A program made the translations under genes and the position numbers. A stretch of 35,709 nt of DNA from Chloroflexota bacterium (GTDB taxonomy: Bacteria > Chloroflexota > Anaerolineae > Anaerolineales > UBA11858). Shown here piece after piece: positions 9,476 through 16,205 of the stretch. Where the stretch lies: the NCBI GenBank assembly GCA_018648225.1, contig JABGRQ010000157.1, positions 1-35,709 of the forward strand, written 5' to 3'. How positions within the stretch are numbered: the first letter of the stretch is position 1; each line of letters starts with the position of its first letter. The notes below the pieces were generated by a model that saw nothing but the letters and a program-made list of their open reading frames with translations, was not told the origin of the DNA and made no database searches.

Positions 9476-9505
9476 TTGACTTAACTAAATAATTGCGTCT
9501 ACAAT
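9476..9505 (+). promoter_or_regulatory. Sigma70-type promoter of the choline dehydrogenase gene
   Basis: -35 TTGACT (9476-9481) and -10 TACAAT (9500-9505) with 18-bp spacing. The expected start site, about 9511-9513, falls inside the adjacent operator. The start site is inferred, not measured. Confidence 0.75.
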
Positions 9506-9509
9506 AGAC

Positions 9510-9533
9510 ACTATACCATCTGGACGGTATAGT
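9510..9533. promoter_or_regulatory. Probable TetR-family operator overlapping the transcription start
   Basis: Perfect 8-bp inverted repeat ACTATACC / GGTATAGT around an 8-bp centre (ATCTGGAC). Outside it GACA and TGTC extend the symmetry with a one-base offset. Size and symmetry fit a TetR dimer site, and its place right after the -10 box fits repression by blocking polymerase. The neighbouring repressor is the obvious candidate ligand. Confidence 0.75.
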
Positions 9534-9739
9534 TGTCAATTCTAGTAGGCTTATGCAATCCGCTGAAAATTCCCACGCGGTGAAAGCCTTACTCATGAAG
9601 AGGCAAAACCCTGAAAATTCCGTAATTCCTCAGCGGGGGTAGGAATTTCCCCCTTCGAGGCGGGTTTTGCTACATCACGGAACCCACGCAACGATCTGCG
9701 GGGTATTCTGCAAAGCAGAATAAAGAGAGGCAGGCACAA
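9534..9739 (+). promoter_or_regulatory. Long structured 5' leader of the choline dehydrogenase gene
   Basis: About 205 nt lie between the likely transcript start and the ATG, with nested complementarity. Domain 1: AGGCTT (9547-9552) pairs with AAGCCT (9584-9589), enclosing CCGC (9560-9563)/GCGG (9577-9580). Domain 2: GCAAAACCC (9603-9611) pairs with GGGTTTTGC (9662-9670). Inside domain 2, AATTCCT (9624-9630)/AGGAATT (9641-9647) and GGGGG (9635-9639)/CCCCC (9649-9653) exclude each other. Domain 3: ATTCTGC/GCAGAAT (9705-9721) with an AAA loop, ending 2 nt before the AGAGAGG ribosome-binding site (9724-9730). CTGAAAATTCC occurs twice. I do not recognise a known riboswitch class. Confidence 0.5.
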
Positions 9740-11392
9740 ATGACAAATTCGAAGCAATATGACACCATTATTGTCGGCGGTGGTTCGGCGGGGTGTGTTT
9801 TAGCCAATCGCCTGAGTGCAGACAAAAACAACGCTGTACTGGTATTGGAGGCCGGACGCCCTGATTCCTGGTGGGATCTTTTTATTCAGATGCCCGCAGC
9901 GCTGACCTACCCCATCGGCAGCAAGCATTACGACTGGTGTTACGAATCGGAGCCGGAACCGTTTATGCACAACCGGCGCATTTATCAGGGACGCGGCAAA
10001 ATTCTGGGGGGATCCAGCAGCATTAACGGGATGATCTTCCAGCGCGCCAACCCGATGGATTACGAACGCTGGGCAGCTGATCCGGGTATGGAGGGGTGGG
10101 ACTATGCCCATTGTTTGCCTTATTTCCAGCGCATGGAAAATTCGCTGGCTGGGGGCGATGAGAAATTCCGCGGTTTCGATGGCCCATTGGTGCTGGAACG
10201 CGGCCCGGCGACCAACCCGCTCTTTACGGCTTTCTTCGAAGCTGTGCAACAGGCCGGGTATCCGCTGACCGATGATGTCAACGGGTATAAACAGGAAGGC
10301 TTTGCACCCTTTGACCGCAATATCCGCAAGGGACGCCGCATGAGCGCCTCGCGGACCTATTTGCACCCCGTTATGGATCGCCCCAACCTGGAGGTGCGCA
10401 CGCGCACCCTGGTGACCAGGATTCTCTTTGAGGGTAAACGTGCCGTCGGGGTGGAGGTATCCACACGGGGCAAGAAATCCGAAAAAATCTACGGGAAAGA
10501 TATTATTCTCAGCGGCGGGGCAATCAATTCGCCGCAACTGCTGCAACTCTCCGGGGTGGGCAATGCCGCCGAGTTGGCAGCTCTGGGAATTCCAGTCGTG
10601 CATGATCTACCGGGCGTGGGCGAAAATTTACAGGATCACTTGGAAGTATATGTGCAGTTTTCCTGCAAACAGCCCGTTTCGGTGTATCCGGCGCTGAAGT
10701 GGTATAACAAACCCTGGGTGGGTTTGCAATGGCTGCTTTTCAAGAAAGGCCCGGCGGCCAGCAACCACTTTGAAGGCGGTGGATTTGCGCGCAGCAATGA
10801 AGCTGTGGAGTATCCCAATTTGATGTTCCACTTCTTGCCGGTGGCGATCCGTTATGATGGCACATCGCCCAGCGGCGGACACGGGTATCAGGTGCATGTG
10901 GGCCCCATGTATTCGGATGCGCGCGGCTCGATCAAGATCAAATCGACAGACCCAACCGAGTATCCAGCGTTGCGGTTCAATTATCTTTCTACAGATCAGG
11001 ATCGGCGCGAGTGGGTTGAAGCCATTCATGTAGCGCGTAATATTCTCAACCAGCCTGCTTTCGAGCCTTATAACGCCGGCGAAGTTTCCCCCGGCCCATC
11101 GGTGAAAACGGATGAAGAGATTCTGGCCTGGGTCGGCCGCGATGGCGAGACGGCTTATCACCCCTCCTGTACCTGCAAAATGGGTACGGACGCGATGGCG
11201 GTGGTAGACCCGAATACGATGCGCGTGCATGGCGTGGAGGGGTTACGCGTGGTGGATTCTTCGGTGCTGCCTTACGTGCCCAATGCCAACAACTACGCCC
11301 CTACAATGATGCTGGCGGAGAAAGCCGCCGATCTGATTTTGGAAAATACGCCGCTGGTCGCCGATGTAGATTTTTACCGGCATAAGAAGTAA
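9740..11392 (+). CDS. betA: Choline dehydrogenase (GMC oxidoreductase)
   Basis: A 550-residue flavoprotein, close to the usual BetA length. N-terminal FAD site [17 protein letters not shown] (10-26) followed by VLEAGRP. GMC signature 1 is [20 protein letters not shown] (about 84-103), signature 2 is [15 protein letters not shown] (about 257-271). The C-terminal catalytic block has the conserved His in [11 protein letters not shown] and the Asn-rich [17 protein letters not shown]. BetA oxidises choline to betaine aldehyde and can often continue to betaine; no betaine-aldehyde dehydrogenase is seen here. It is transcribed alone, divergent from the repressor and importer, with a strong promoter, operator and terminator. 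Choline specificity over other alcohols is inferred from similarity and neighbourhood. Confidence 0.92.
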   Translation: MTNSKQYDTIIVGGGSAGCVLANRLSADKNNAVLVLEAGRPDSWWDLFIQMPAALTYPIGSKHYDWCYESEPEPFMHNRRIYQGRGKILGGSSSINGMIFQRANPMDYERWAADPGMEGWDYAHCLPYFQRMENSLAGGDEKFRGFDGPLVLERGPATNPLFTAFFEAVQQAGYPLTDDVNGYKQEGFAPFDRNIRKGRRMSASRTYLHPVMDRPNLEVRTRTLVTRILFEGKRAVGVEVSTRGKKSEKIYGKDIILSGGAINSPQLLQLSGVGNAAELAALGIPVVHDLPGVGENLQDHLEVYVQFSCKQPVSVYPALKWYNKPWVGLQWLLFKKGPAASNHFEGGGFARSNEAVEYPNLMFHFLPVAIRYDGTSPSGGHGYQVHVGPMYSDARGSIKIKSTDPTEYPALRFNYLSTDQDRREWVEAIHVARNILNQPAFEPYNAGEVSPGPSVKTDEEILAWVGRDGETAYHPSCTCKMGTDAMAVVDPNTMRVHGVEGLRVVDSSVLPYVPNANNYAPTMMLAEKAADLILENTPLVADVDFYRHKK

Positions 11393-11426
11393 CCGCAGCT
11401 TCCGCTCCGAAAAGATCGATATTTTG

Positions 11427-11465
11427 AAGTGTGCAGGCCAAGACCCCTGCGCACTTCTTTTTTTA
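11427..11465 (+). terminator. Rho-independent terminator after betA
   Basis: Stem 11427-11437 (AAGTGTGCAGG) with 11446-11456 (CCTGCGCACTT), one G-T pair, 8-nt loop, followed by a T-rich run (CTTTTTTTT) at 11457-11465. Confidence 0.92.
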
Positions 11466-11548
11466 TCGGCACTCGGGTTTCCCACTGGTATAAAGACCTT
11501 ATGCGCCCCGGATACTGGATTAAACCCCTCCGAATTAGAGAGCGCTTA

Positions 11549-11557
11549 TGATATACT
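11549..11557 (+). promoter_or_regulatory. Possible extended -10 promoter before the SelW-like gene
   Basis: TG-A-TATACT, the extended -10 pattern, lies 54 nt before the ATG at 11611 and after the betA terminator. No good -35 box is seen, which is typical of extended -10 promoters. The rest of 11466-11610 shows no other feature. Confidence 0.4.
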
Positions 11558-11610
11558 CAAGCGCACTTGTTCGTTCCCAATCGATAAACCCAGTGAGTCT
11601 ACTCGTCCAA

Positions 11611-11835
11611 ATGGAAATCAAAATTATCTATTGCGCCGTTTGACAATATACACCCAGAGCCATCAGTCTGATGGCCGCGCTCTTGCGACAATTTGAAGCG
11701 GATATTCAGGCGATTACGCTTGTGCCGTCCGATTCGGGGAAATTTGAGGTCAGCGTAGATGGACGTTTGATTTTCTCGAAACTAAAAAACGGACGGCACA
11801 CCGATCCGGATGAAATTATCGCAATGATTAAATAG
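11611..11835 (+). CDS. SelW/SelT/SelH-family (Rdx) selenoprotein with in-frame UGA
   Basis: Reading through the TGA at 11641-11643 as selenocysteine gives a 74-residue protein that fits the SelW-like Rdx family from end to end. It starts MEIKIIYCAVU, so the redox motif is CxxU (Cys8, Sec11), then QYTPRAISLMAALLRQF with the family's Y-x-PRA, then SGKFEVSVDGRLIFSK and a C-terminal GRHTDPDEIIAMIK. These thioredoxin-fold proteins are small thiol/selenol redox proteins. With TGA as stop only 10 residues remain, yet coding continues for 63 conserved codons. A hairpin suited to Sec insertion follows the UGA, and the same window holds selD. No clear Shine-Dalgarno precedes the ATG. It lies 78 nt before trpS and may share its transcript. 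Ordinary gene finders will miss it. Confidence 0.88.
11641..11675 (+). promoter_or_regulatory. Candidate bacterial SECIS element of the SelW-like gene
   Basis: GCCATCA (11659-11665) pairs perfectly with TGATGGC (11669-11675) around the loop GTC. The loop begins 22 nt after the UGA, inside the range usual for bacterial SECIS hairpins, and its first base is G, as SelB recognition generally needs. It is inside the coding region. Confidence 0.7.
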
Positions 11836-11913
11836 AAATATACTACTCAGGCTATTTCGCATTTTTCGGCATCCCTCATGAGTTGTACACAAAAATCTGA
11901 TTAAGGAGTTTGA

Positions 11914-12915
11914 ATGACAGCAGCAAAGAAACACAAAGGGCGCGTATTTTCTGGCGCGCGCCCAACGGGACGACAGCATTTGGGGAATTATCTTGGCGCG
12001 ATCAAGAATTATGTCGCCCTGCAAGATTTATATGAAGAAGCCATCTACTGCATTGTGGATATTCACGCGCTAACAACAGTCGAAACCACTCAAAATCTGA
12101 AGCAGAATACCTACGAAATGGCGCTCGACTGGCTGGCCGCAGGGCTGTCGCCAGAAAAGAGCATGATCTTTGTGCAATCGCATATCCCCGAAGTCGTTGA
12201 ACTGAGTACATTCTTTTCAATGGTCACACCCCTGGGCAAGTTGACCGATCTACCCACCTTCAAGGAGAAAATCCGCCAGCAGCCGCATAATATCAACTAT
12301 GGGCTGGTTGGGTATCCGGTTTTAATGGCCGCAGATATTGCATTATACAAAGCGGTGGCTGTCCCCGTGGGGATTGATCAAGCCCCCCATATCGAGTTCA
12401 CGCGCGAGGTCGTGCGCTCGTTCAATTACCGTTACCAGACGAAGGTGCTGGTTGAGCCGCAAATGAAGGCTACCCAAATCCCCAAGGTCATGGGCATTGA
12501 CGGCCTGAACAAGATGAGCAAGAGTCTCGATAACCATATCGAGTTGGCGGCCACCCCCGAAGAAACACAAAAACGCGTCATGCAAATGGTCACCGATCCG
12601 CAACGGGCGCGCCGCACTGACCCCGGCAACCCGGATATATGCAATGTTTTCACCATGCACAAAATTTTCTCTACCGATGAAGACGTGCAGATGATCAATA
12701 CCGAGTGCCGTCAGGCTGGAATTGGCTGCGTGGATTGCAAAAAGATTTTCGCCAAAAATCTAAACGAACATCTGGAGCCTTTCCGCACTCGCAGGGCCGA
12801 ACTTGACCAGACTCCCGATCAGGTTTGGGAGGTTCTGCTGGATGGCGGTCAGCGTGCGCGAAAGATTGCCCAACAAACCATTGCCGAAGTGAAAGAGGCG
12901 ATCGGCCTGCCATAA
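11914..12915 (+). CDS. trpS: Tryptophanyl-tRNA synthetase, probably iron-sulfur type
   Basis: A 333-residue class I synthetase that charges tRNA-Trp. The HIGH-like signature is PTGRQHLGNYLGA (14-26) and the KMSKS motif is in GLNKMSKSLDN (about residues 202-212). Start has AAGGAG (11902-11907) at proper distance. Near the C-terminus there are four cysteines arranged C-x21-C-x6-C-x2-C (DICNVF ... TECRQAGIGCVDC). The Thermotoga-type TrpRS binds a [4Fe-4S] cluster at nearly the same spacing, next to the anticodon site. So a cluster is likely here, which would fit an oxygen-limited cell. Downstream genes follow within 40 nt each, suggesting one transcript with dtd, another tRNA-quality gene. Confidence 0.95.
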   Translation: MTAAKKHKGRVFSGARPTGRQHLGNYLGAIKNYVALQDLYEEAIYCIVDIHALTTVETTQNLKQNTYEMALDWLAAGLSPEKSMIFVQSHIPEVVELSTFFSMVTPLGKLTDLPTFKEKIRQQPHNINYGLVGYPVLMAADIALYKAVAVPVGIDQAPHIEFTREVVRSFNYRYQTKVLVEPQMKATQIPKVMGIDGLNKMSKSLDNHIELAATPEETQKRVMQMVTDPQRARRTDPGNPDICNVFTMHKIFSTDEDVQMINTECRQAGIGCVDCKKIFAKNLNEHLEPFRTRRAELDQTPDQVWEVLLDGGQRARKIAQQTIAEVKEAIGLP

Positions 12916-12955
12916 AATTTTCTCTCCCTATTTACTTCCCAAATTGGAGGCACAG

Positions 12956-13585
12956 ATGGAACCTTTTACCAACTTTCTCACGATTTTAGCCCAGGCGCTG
13001 CTCGTTATTGCCATTCCCATTCTGGTTGCGGCTGCATTCCAGTGGACGCGCGAAAGAACCGCCATGATCCGGCAAAATCTCTCCGATGAGCACTTATCGC
13101 TGATCGAAAAGGGCATTACCCTGGCTGTGAAAGCCGCCGAACAGGCTGGTTTTTCCGGCATTCTCAAAAGTGGCTCGGAGAAGAAACAATACGCCATTGA
13201 TGCAGTACAACGCTATTTAGACCGCGCCGGTGTGGAGATTGAGGTGGACGAAATTGCTACGCTGATCGAATCTGAGGTCAATTCACAATTCTCAAACTAT
13301 GCTCCACCGGTGGATACCCCCGAAACTCGCAGCGCGTTAATTGACAAAGCCGTTGAGACGGCGGTGCTGGCTGCCGAACAAAGCGGCGCCAAGAATGCGG
13401 CCATTGATATCGCCACCGGCGCAGCGCTCTCGAAGAAAGACTATGCCACAGATATAGCCGCAAAATATCTCGCAGAACACGGCCTGAAGGTTGATCCAAG
13501 CCTGGTGGATGGCATGATCGAAGCCCAGATCATGAAATTGAAACTCAAAGCGCTGGAGTGGAAAGCAACCGGCGGCAACCCGTAG
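12956..13585 (+). CDS. Membrane-anchored protein with tandem holin-LLH-like repeats
   Basis: A 209-residue protein with one N-terminal membrane segment (about residues 5-28, FLTILAQALLVIAIPILVAAAF) and a helical, charged remainder. The remainder contains two related units: LIEKGITLAVKAAEQAG ... YAIDAVQRYLDRAGVEIEVDEIATLIESEV (about 45-108) and LIDKAVETAVLAAEQSG ... YATDIAAKYLAEHGLKVDPSLVDGMIEAQI (about 125-193). The unit resembles the soluble part of LLH-type phage holins, where it occurs once. No lysin or phage gene is near, so a lysis role is doubtful; a chromosomal membrane protein is likelier. GGAGG lies just before the ATG at 12956, preferred over the TTG at 12944. It sits between trpS and dtd with 40-nt gaps. 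Confidence 0.75.
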   Translation: MEPFTNFLTILAQALLVIAIPILVAAAFQWTRERTAMIRQNLSDEHLSLIEKGITLAVKAAEQAGFSGILKSGSEKKQYAIDAVQRYLDRAGVEIEVDEIATLIESEVNSQFSNYAPPVDTPETRSALIDKAVETAVLAAEQSGAKNAAIDIATGAALSKKDYATDIAAKYLAEHGLKVDPSLVDGMIEAQIMKLKLKALEWKATGGNP

Positions 13586-13625
13586 TCAGTATCCGTTAAT
13601 CTGCAAAAAATATTAGGAACGGACC

Positions 13626-14063
13626 ATGCGAGTTTTATTGCAGCGCGTCAATCACGGACGGGTGTCTGTGGAGGGGCGCGTGATTGCTGAAATCAAATCT
13701 GGACTGGTGCTCTTGTTGGGCATCAGTCCGGATGATGGGGATGAACAGATAAACTATCTCACCCGGAAAATTGCCAATTTGCGCATCTTTGAAGATGAAG
13801 ATGGAAAGCTGAACCGCTCGATCCTGGAAATGGGTGGGGAAGCGTTGGTCATCTCTCAGTTTACGCTCTATGCGGATACCCGCAAAGGGCGCAGGCCATC
13901 CTTCACAGATGCAGCCCGCCCCGAGGACGCGCACCCGTTGGTGGCGCGCTTCGTCGAGCGTCTCACTGCCGAGGGCGTTCCGACCCAAACCGGCGAGTTC
14001 GGCGCACACATGCTGGTCGAAATTCACAACGACGGCCCCGTAACCATCTGGATGGAAAAATAA
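13626..14063 (+). CDS. dtd: D-aminoacyl-tRNA deacylase
   Basis: A 145-residue DTD, the normal size. It removes D-amino acids (and glycine from tRNA-Ala) from mischarged tRNA. The hallmark motif SQFTLYADTRKGRRPSF (about residues 78-94) and the C-terminal NDGPVTIWME, holding the Gly-cisPro that rejects L-aminoacyl-tRNA, are intact. The N-terminus MRVLLQRVNHGRVSV is canonical. It shares a plus-strand run with trpS, and the next gene starts 5 nt after its stop. Confidence 0.97.
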   Translation: MRVLLQRVNHGRVSVEGRVIAEIKSGLVLLLGISPDDGDEQINYLTRKIANLRIFEDEDGKLNRSILEMGGEALVISQFTLYADTRKGRRPSFTDAARPEDAHPLVARFVERLTAEGVPTQTGEFGAHMLVEIHNDGPVTIWMEK

Positions 14064-14068
14064 AAAAT

Positions 14069-15424
14069 ATGGAAACGCATACCAAAAACGCAGCTACTGC
14101 CAGCCCCGAAGAAAAACTGGATTTCAAGAAAATCCTGCCCGTTTTCGTCATTGTACTGATCGACCTGCTGGGCTTGACGATTATCATCCCCCTATTGCCG
14201 CTTTACGCGGCTTCGTACGGCGCCAATGCTTTTGTGATTGGGGCGCTGGGAGCAGCCTACCCGGTGATGCAGTTTCTCGGCGCGCCGCTGTTGGGCCGTC
14301 TCTCCGACCGCTTTGGCCGCCGCCCGGTGCTGATTGTCAGCCAGATCGGCACATTGATCGGCTTCATCGTGTTGGGTATTGCCAACACGCTCTGGCTGCT
14401 GTTTATCTCCCGGATTATCGATGGCATCTCGGGCGCCAATATCGCCACCGCACAAGCCGTCATCACAGACAACACCACCGAAAAAACGCGCACCCAGGGT
14501 CTGGGGCTGATCGGCGCCGCCTTTGGGTTGGGATTTATCGTAGGGCCAATCATCGCCTTTTTAACCCTGGCGTTCAGCGATAATAACTACCATCTCGTAG
14601 CTTATGTGGCCGCGGGGTTTTCGTTGATTTCCATCTTGCTGACCTACTTCTGGTTGGAAGAATCGTATCCTCCGGAAAAACGCGGGCAAAAGGACGCCAA
14701 AACCGGTGTCGGTTTAAAGGCCATGCTCAATGCTCTGAAAAAACCGCAAATCGGCCTGCTGCTAGCCTTGATGTTTTTCCAACAATTCGCCTTTGGCGGT
14801 TTCGAACAACTGCTTTCGCTCTTTACACTCAACCGCCTGGGCATGAACGCCTCCAGCAATGCCGGGTTATTTGTGTATGTGGGGATCATCGTTGTGGCCG
14901 TGCAAGGTTATTTTGTCGGCAAGTGGAGCCGCAAATTTGGCGACCGTTGGCTGGTGCGGATGGGATTGCTGGCGCTCGGGATCGGGTTATTATTTGCCGC
15001 GCTGACCCCCGCTCGGCCTGTGCCCTGGTATTCCCGCGCTGATGTAACCGCCGAACTCAGTGGGGAAGTCGCACATCCGGGTGAAACGCCGCCTGTAGAA
15101 GATATTCAAATTGACCTCCCTGATGACACTAACACAGGCTGGATCGGGTTGGTCTGGCTGGGCGCGGCAATGATTCCGGCAGCGATTGGTGGTGGTATTT
15201 TACAGCCATCCATCAATAGCATGATTACACAGCATGTTGCCCCGAATGAAATCGGCGGCACGCTGGGGATCTCGGCGGCCTTTCTCAGCGGAGCCAATGC
15301 TATCACGCCGCTGGTCATGGGCGCATTCTTCGAGTGGATGGGGTCGTCGGCGCCATTTTTAATTGGCAGCGCGATCCTTTTGGTTTTATGGATGATTGCC
15401 CAAAGAACCATCGTAAAAGAGTAA
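14069..15424 (+). CDS. MFS transporter, TetA-like drug/H+ antiporter family
   Basis: A 451-residue permease with about 12 membrane helices after a hydrophilic N-terminus. Between helices 2 and 3 is GRLSDRFGRRPVL, the classical MFS motif A, and the first helix ends DLLGLTIIIPLLPLYA, as in TetA-type exporters. An unusually long polar segment (about residues 320-350, rich in Glu, Asp and Pro) separates two helices in the second half and probably lies outside the membrane. The gene begins 5 nt after dtd. Substrate unknown; tetracycline resistance is not implied by family alone. Confidence 0.9.
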   Translation: METHTKNAATASPEEKLDFKKILPVFVIVLIDLLGLTIIIPLLPLYAASYGANAFVIGALGAAYPVMQFLGAPLLGRLSDRFGRRPVLIVSQIGTLIGFIVLGIANTLWLLFISRIIDGISGANIATAQAVITDNTTEKTRTQGLGLIGAAFGLGFIVGPIIAFLTLAFSDNNYHLVAYVAAGFSLISILLTYFWLEESYPPEKRGQKDAKTGVGLKAMLNALKKPQIGLLLALMFFQQFAFGGFEQLLSLFTLNRLGMNASSNAGLFVYVGIIVVAVQGYFVGKWSRKFGDRWLVRMGLLALGIGLLFAALTPARPVPWYSRADVTAELSGEVAHPGETPPVEDIQIDLPDDTNTGWIGLVWLGAAMIPAAIGGGILQPSINSMITQHVAPNEIGGTLGISAAFLSGANAITPLVMGAFFEWMGSSAPFLIGSAILLVLWMIAQRTIVKE

Positions 15425-15429
15425 TCGTA

Positions 15430-15470
15430 AAGGAGATTCCTCGCTGCGCTCGCTACGCTCGGAATGACAA
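15430..15470. repeat. Short dispersed repeat (GC-rich, 'ttcctcgctgcgctcgctacgctcggaatgac')
   Basis: A compact inverted-repeat type sequence: ATTCC near the left end and GGAAT near the right end surround CGCTGCGCTCGCTACGCTC. Near-identical strings are found between genes in many environmental bacterial genomes. It begins a few bases after the MFS stop codon. The remaining intergenic sequence to 15548 shows no other feature. Confidence 0.7.
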
Positions 15471-15548
15471 GGTTGCCTATACGGTTCAAACTTCAACTGA
15501 CGACTACACTATTTCTTGTTTTTTGATCTTTTATGACCTTTTAATTCT

Positions 15549-16205
15549 TCATTCACGCCCCAAGATCCCGCGTTGCATGGCTGCGGATACGGCGGCAGCG
15601 CGGGAATCAACCCCCAATTTGCTATAAATATTGGATAGGTGCGCCTTGACGGTGCGCTCGGTAATCCCCAAAGCATAGGCAATTTCCTTGCTGCGATCGC
15701 CCCGCGCCACCGCGTTGAGTACTTCCAATTCGCGGTCGGTTAGATCATTCATATCCGCAACGGGTGGCTGTTGGGCGGGAGCTTTGGGCGGGGAAAGCAA
15801 TTGCTCCAAAATCTCTGGTTGTAATAGGGTTTCGCCGCGCGCCGCCGCCCGGATGGTGTTGAAGAGAGTTTGGCGGTCGGTGTCTTTGAGCAAATAACCG
15901 CGCGCGCCAGCTTTCAGTCCGCGGCGCATGAGGTCATCTTCCTTGAAGGTCGTCAGGATCACAATCGCAATCTGGAGCTGCTGCCGGTGCAAAATTTCGA
16001 TAGCAGTCAGGCCATCCATGCGGGGCATACGCAAATCCATCAGAATCACATCGGGTCGCAGTTCGGCGGCCAATTCTACGGCCTGGGCACCATCACTGGC
16101 CTCACCGACCAACTCGAAGCCGTCTTCGGTTTCCAGGATCAGGCGCAGGCCCTCGCGTACAATCAGATGGTCGTCGGCAATTAATATGCGGATGGCTTCA
16201 GTCAT
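15549..16205 (-). CDS. NarL/LuxR-family response regulator
   Basis: A 218-residue two-component regulator. The receiver domain has the acidic pair (ADD, 10-12), phospho-acceptor Asp57 in VILMDLRMP, then Thr in ILTTF and Lys in YLLKDTD. The C-terminal LuxR-type helix-turn-helix is LTDRELEVLNAVARG ... KEIAYALGITERTVKAHLSNIYSKLGV. The start codon overlaps the end of the kinase gene by 8 bp, so both are translated from one message. The pair is divergent from an ABC exporter, which it may control, as in LiaRS-like and DesKR-like loci. Confidence 0.95.
   Translation of the reverse strand: MTEAIRILIADDHLIVREGLRLILETEDGFELVGEASDGAQAVELAAELRPDVILMDLRMPRMDGLTAIEILHRQQLQIAIVILTTFKEDDLMRRGLKAGARGYLLKDTDRQTLFNTIRAAARGETLLQPEILEQLLSPPKAPAQQPPVADMNDLTDRELEVLNAVARGDRSKEIAYALGITERTVKAHLSNIYSKLGVDSRAAAVSAAMQRGILGRE

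Noticed and set aside
9603-9670. Rho-independent terminator in the betA leader
   Set aside because: The long stem lacks a following T-run on the plus strand, so it is listed as leader structure only.
9800-10603. 267-codon open frame antisense to betA
   Set aside because: Shadow of the GC-rich betA gene, with no domain pattern.
11424-11696. Open frame of 90 codons over the betA terminator and start of the SelW-like gene
   Set aside because: It covers a terminator, has no family resemblance, and conflicts with the conserved read-through frame of the SelW-like protein.
12956-13585. Prophage lysis cassette
   Set aside because: Only the holin-like unit is present; no lysin, structural, integrase or terminase gene is near, and the gene is inside a housekeeping run.
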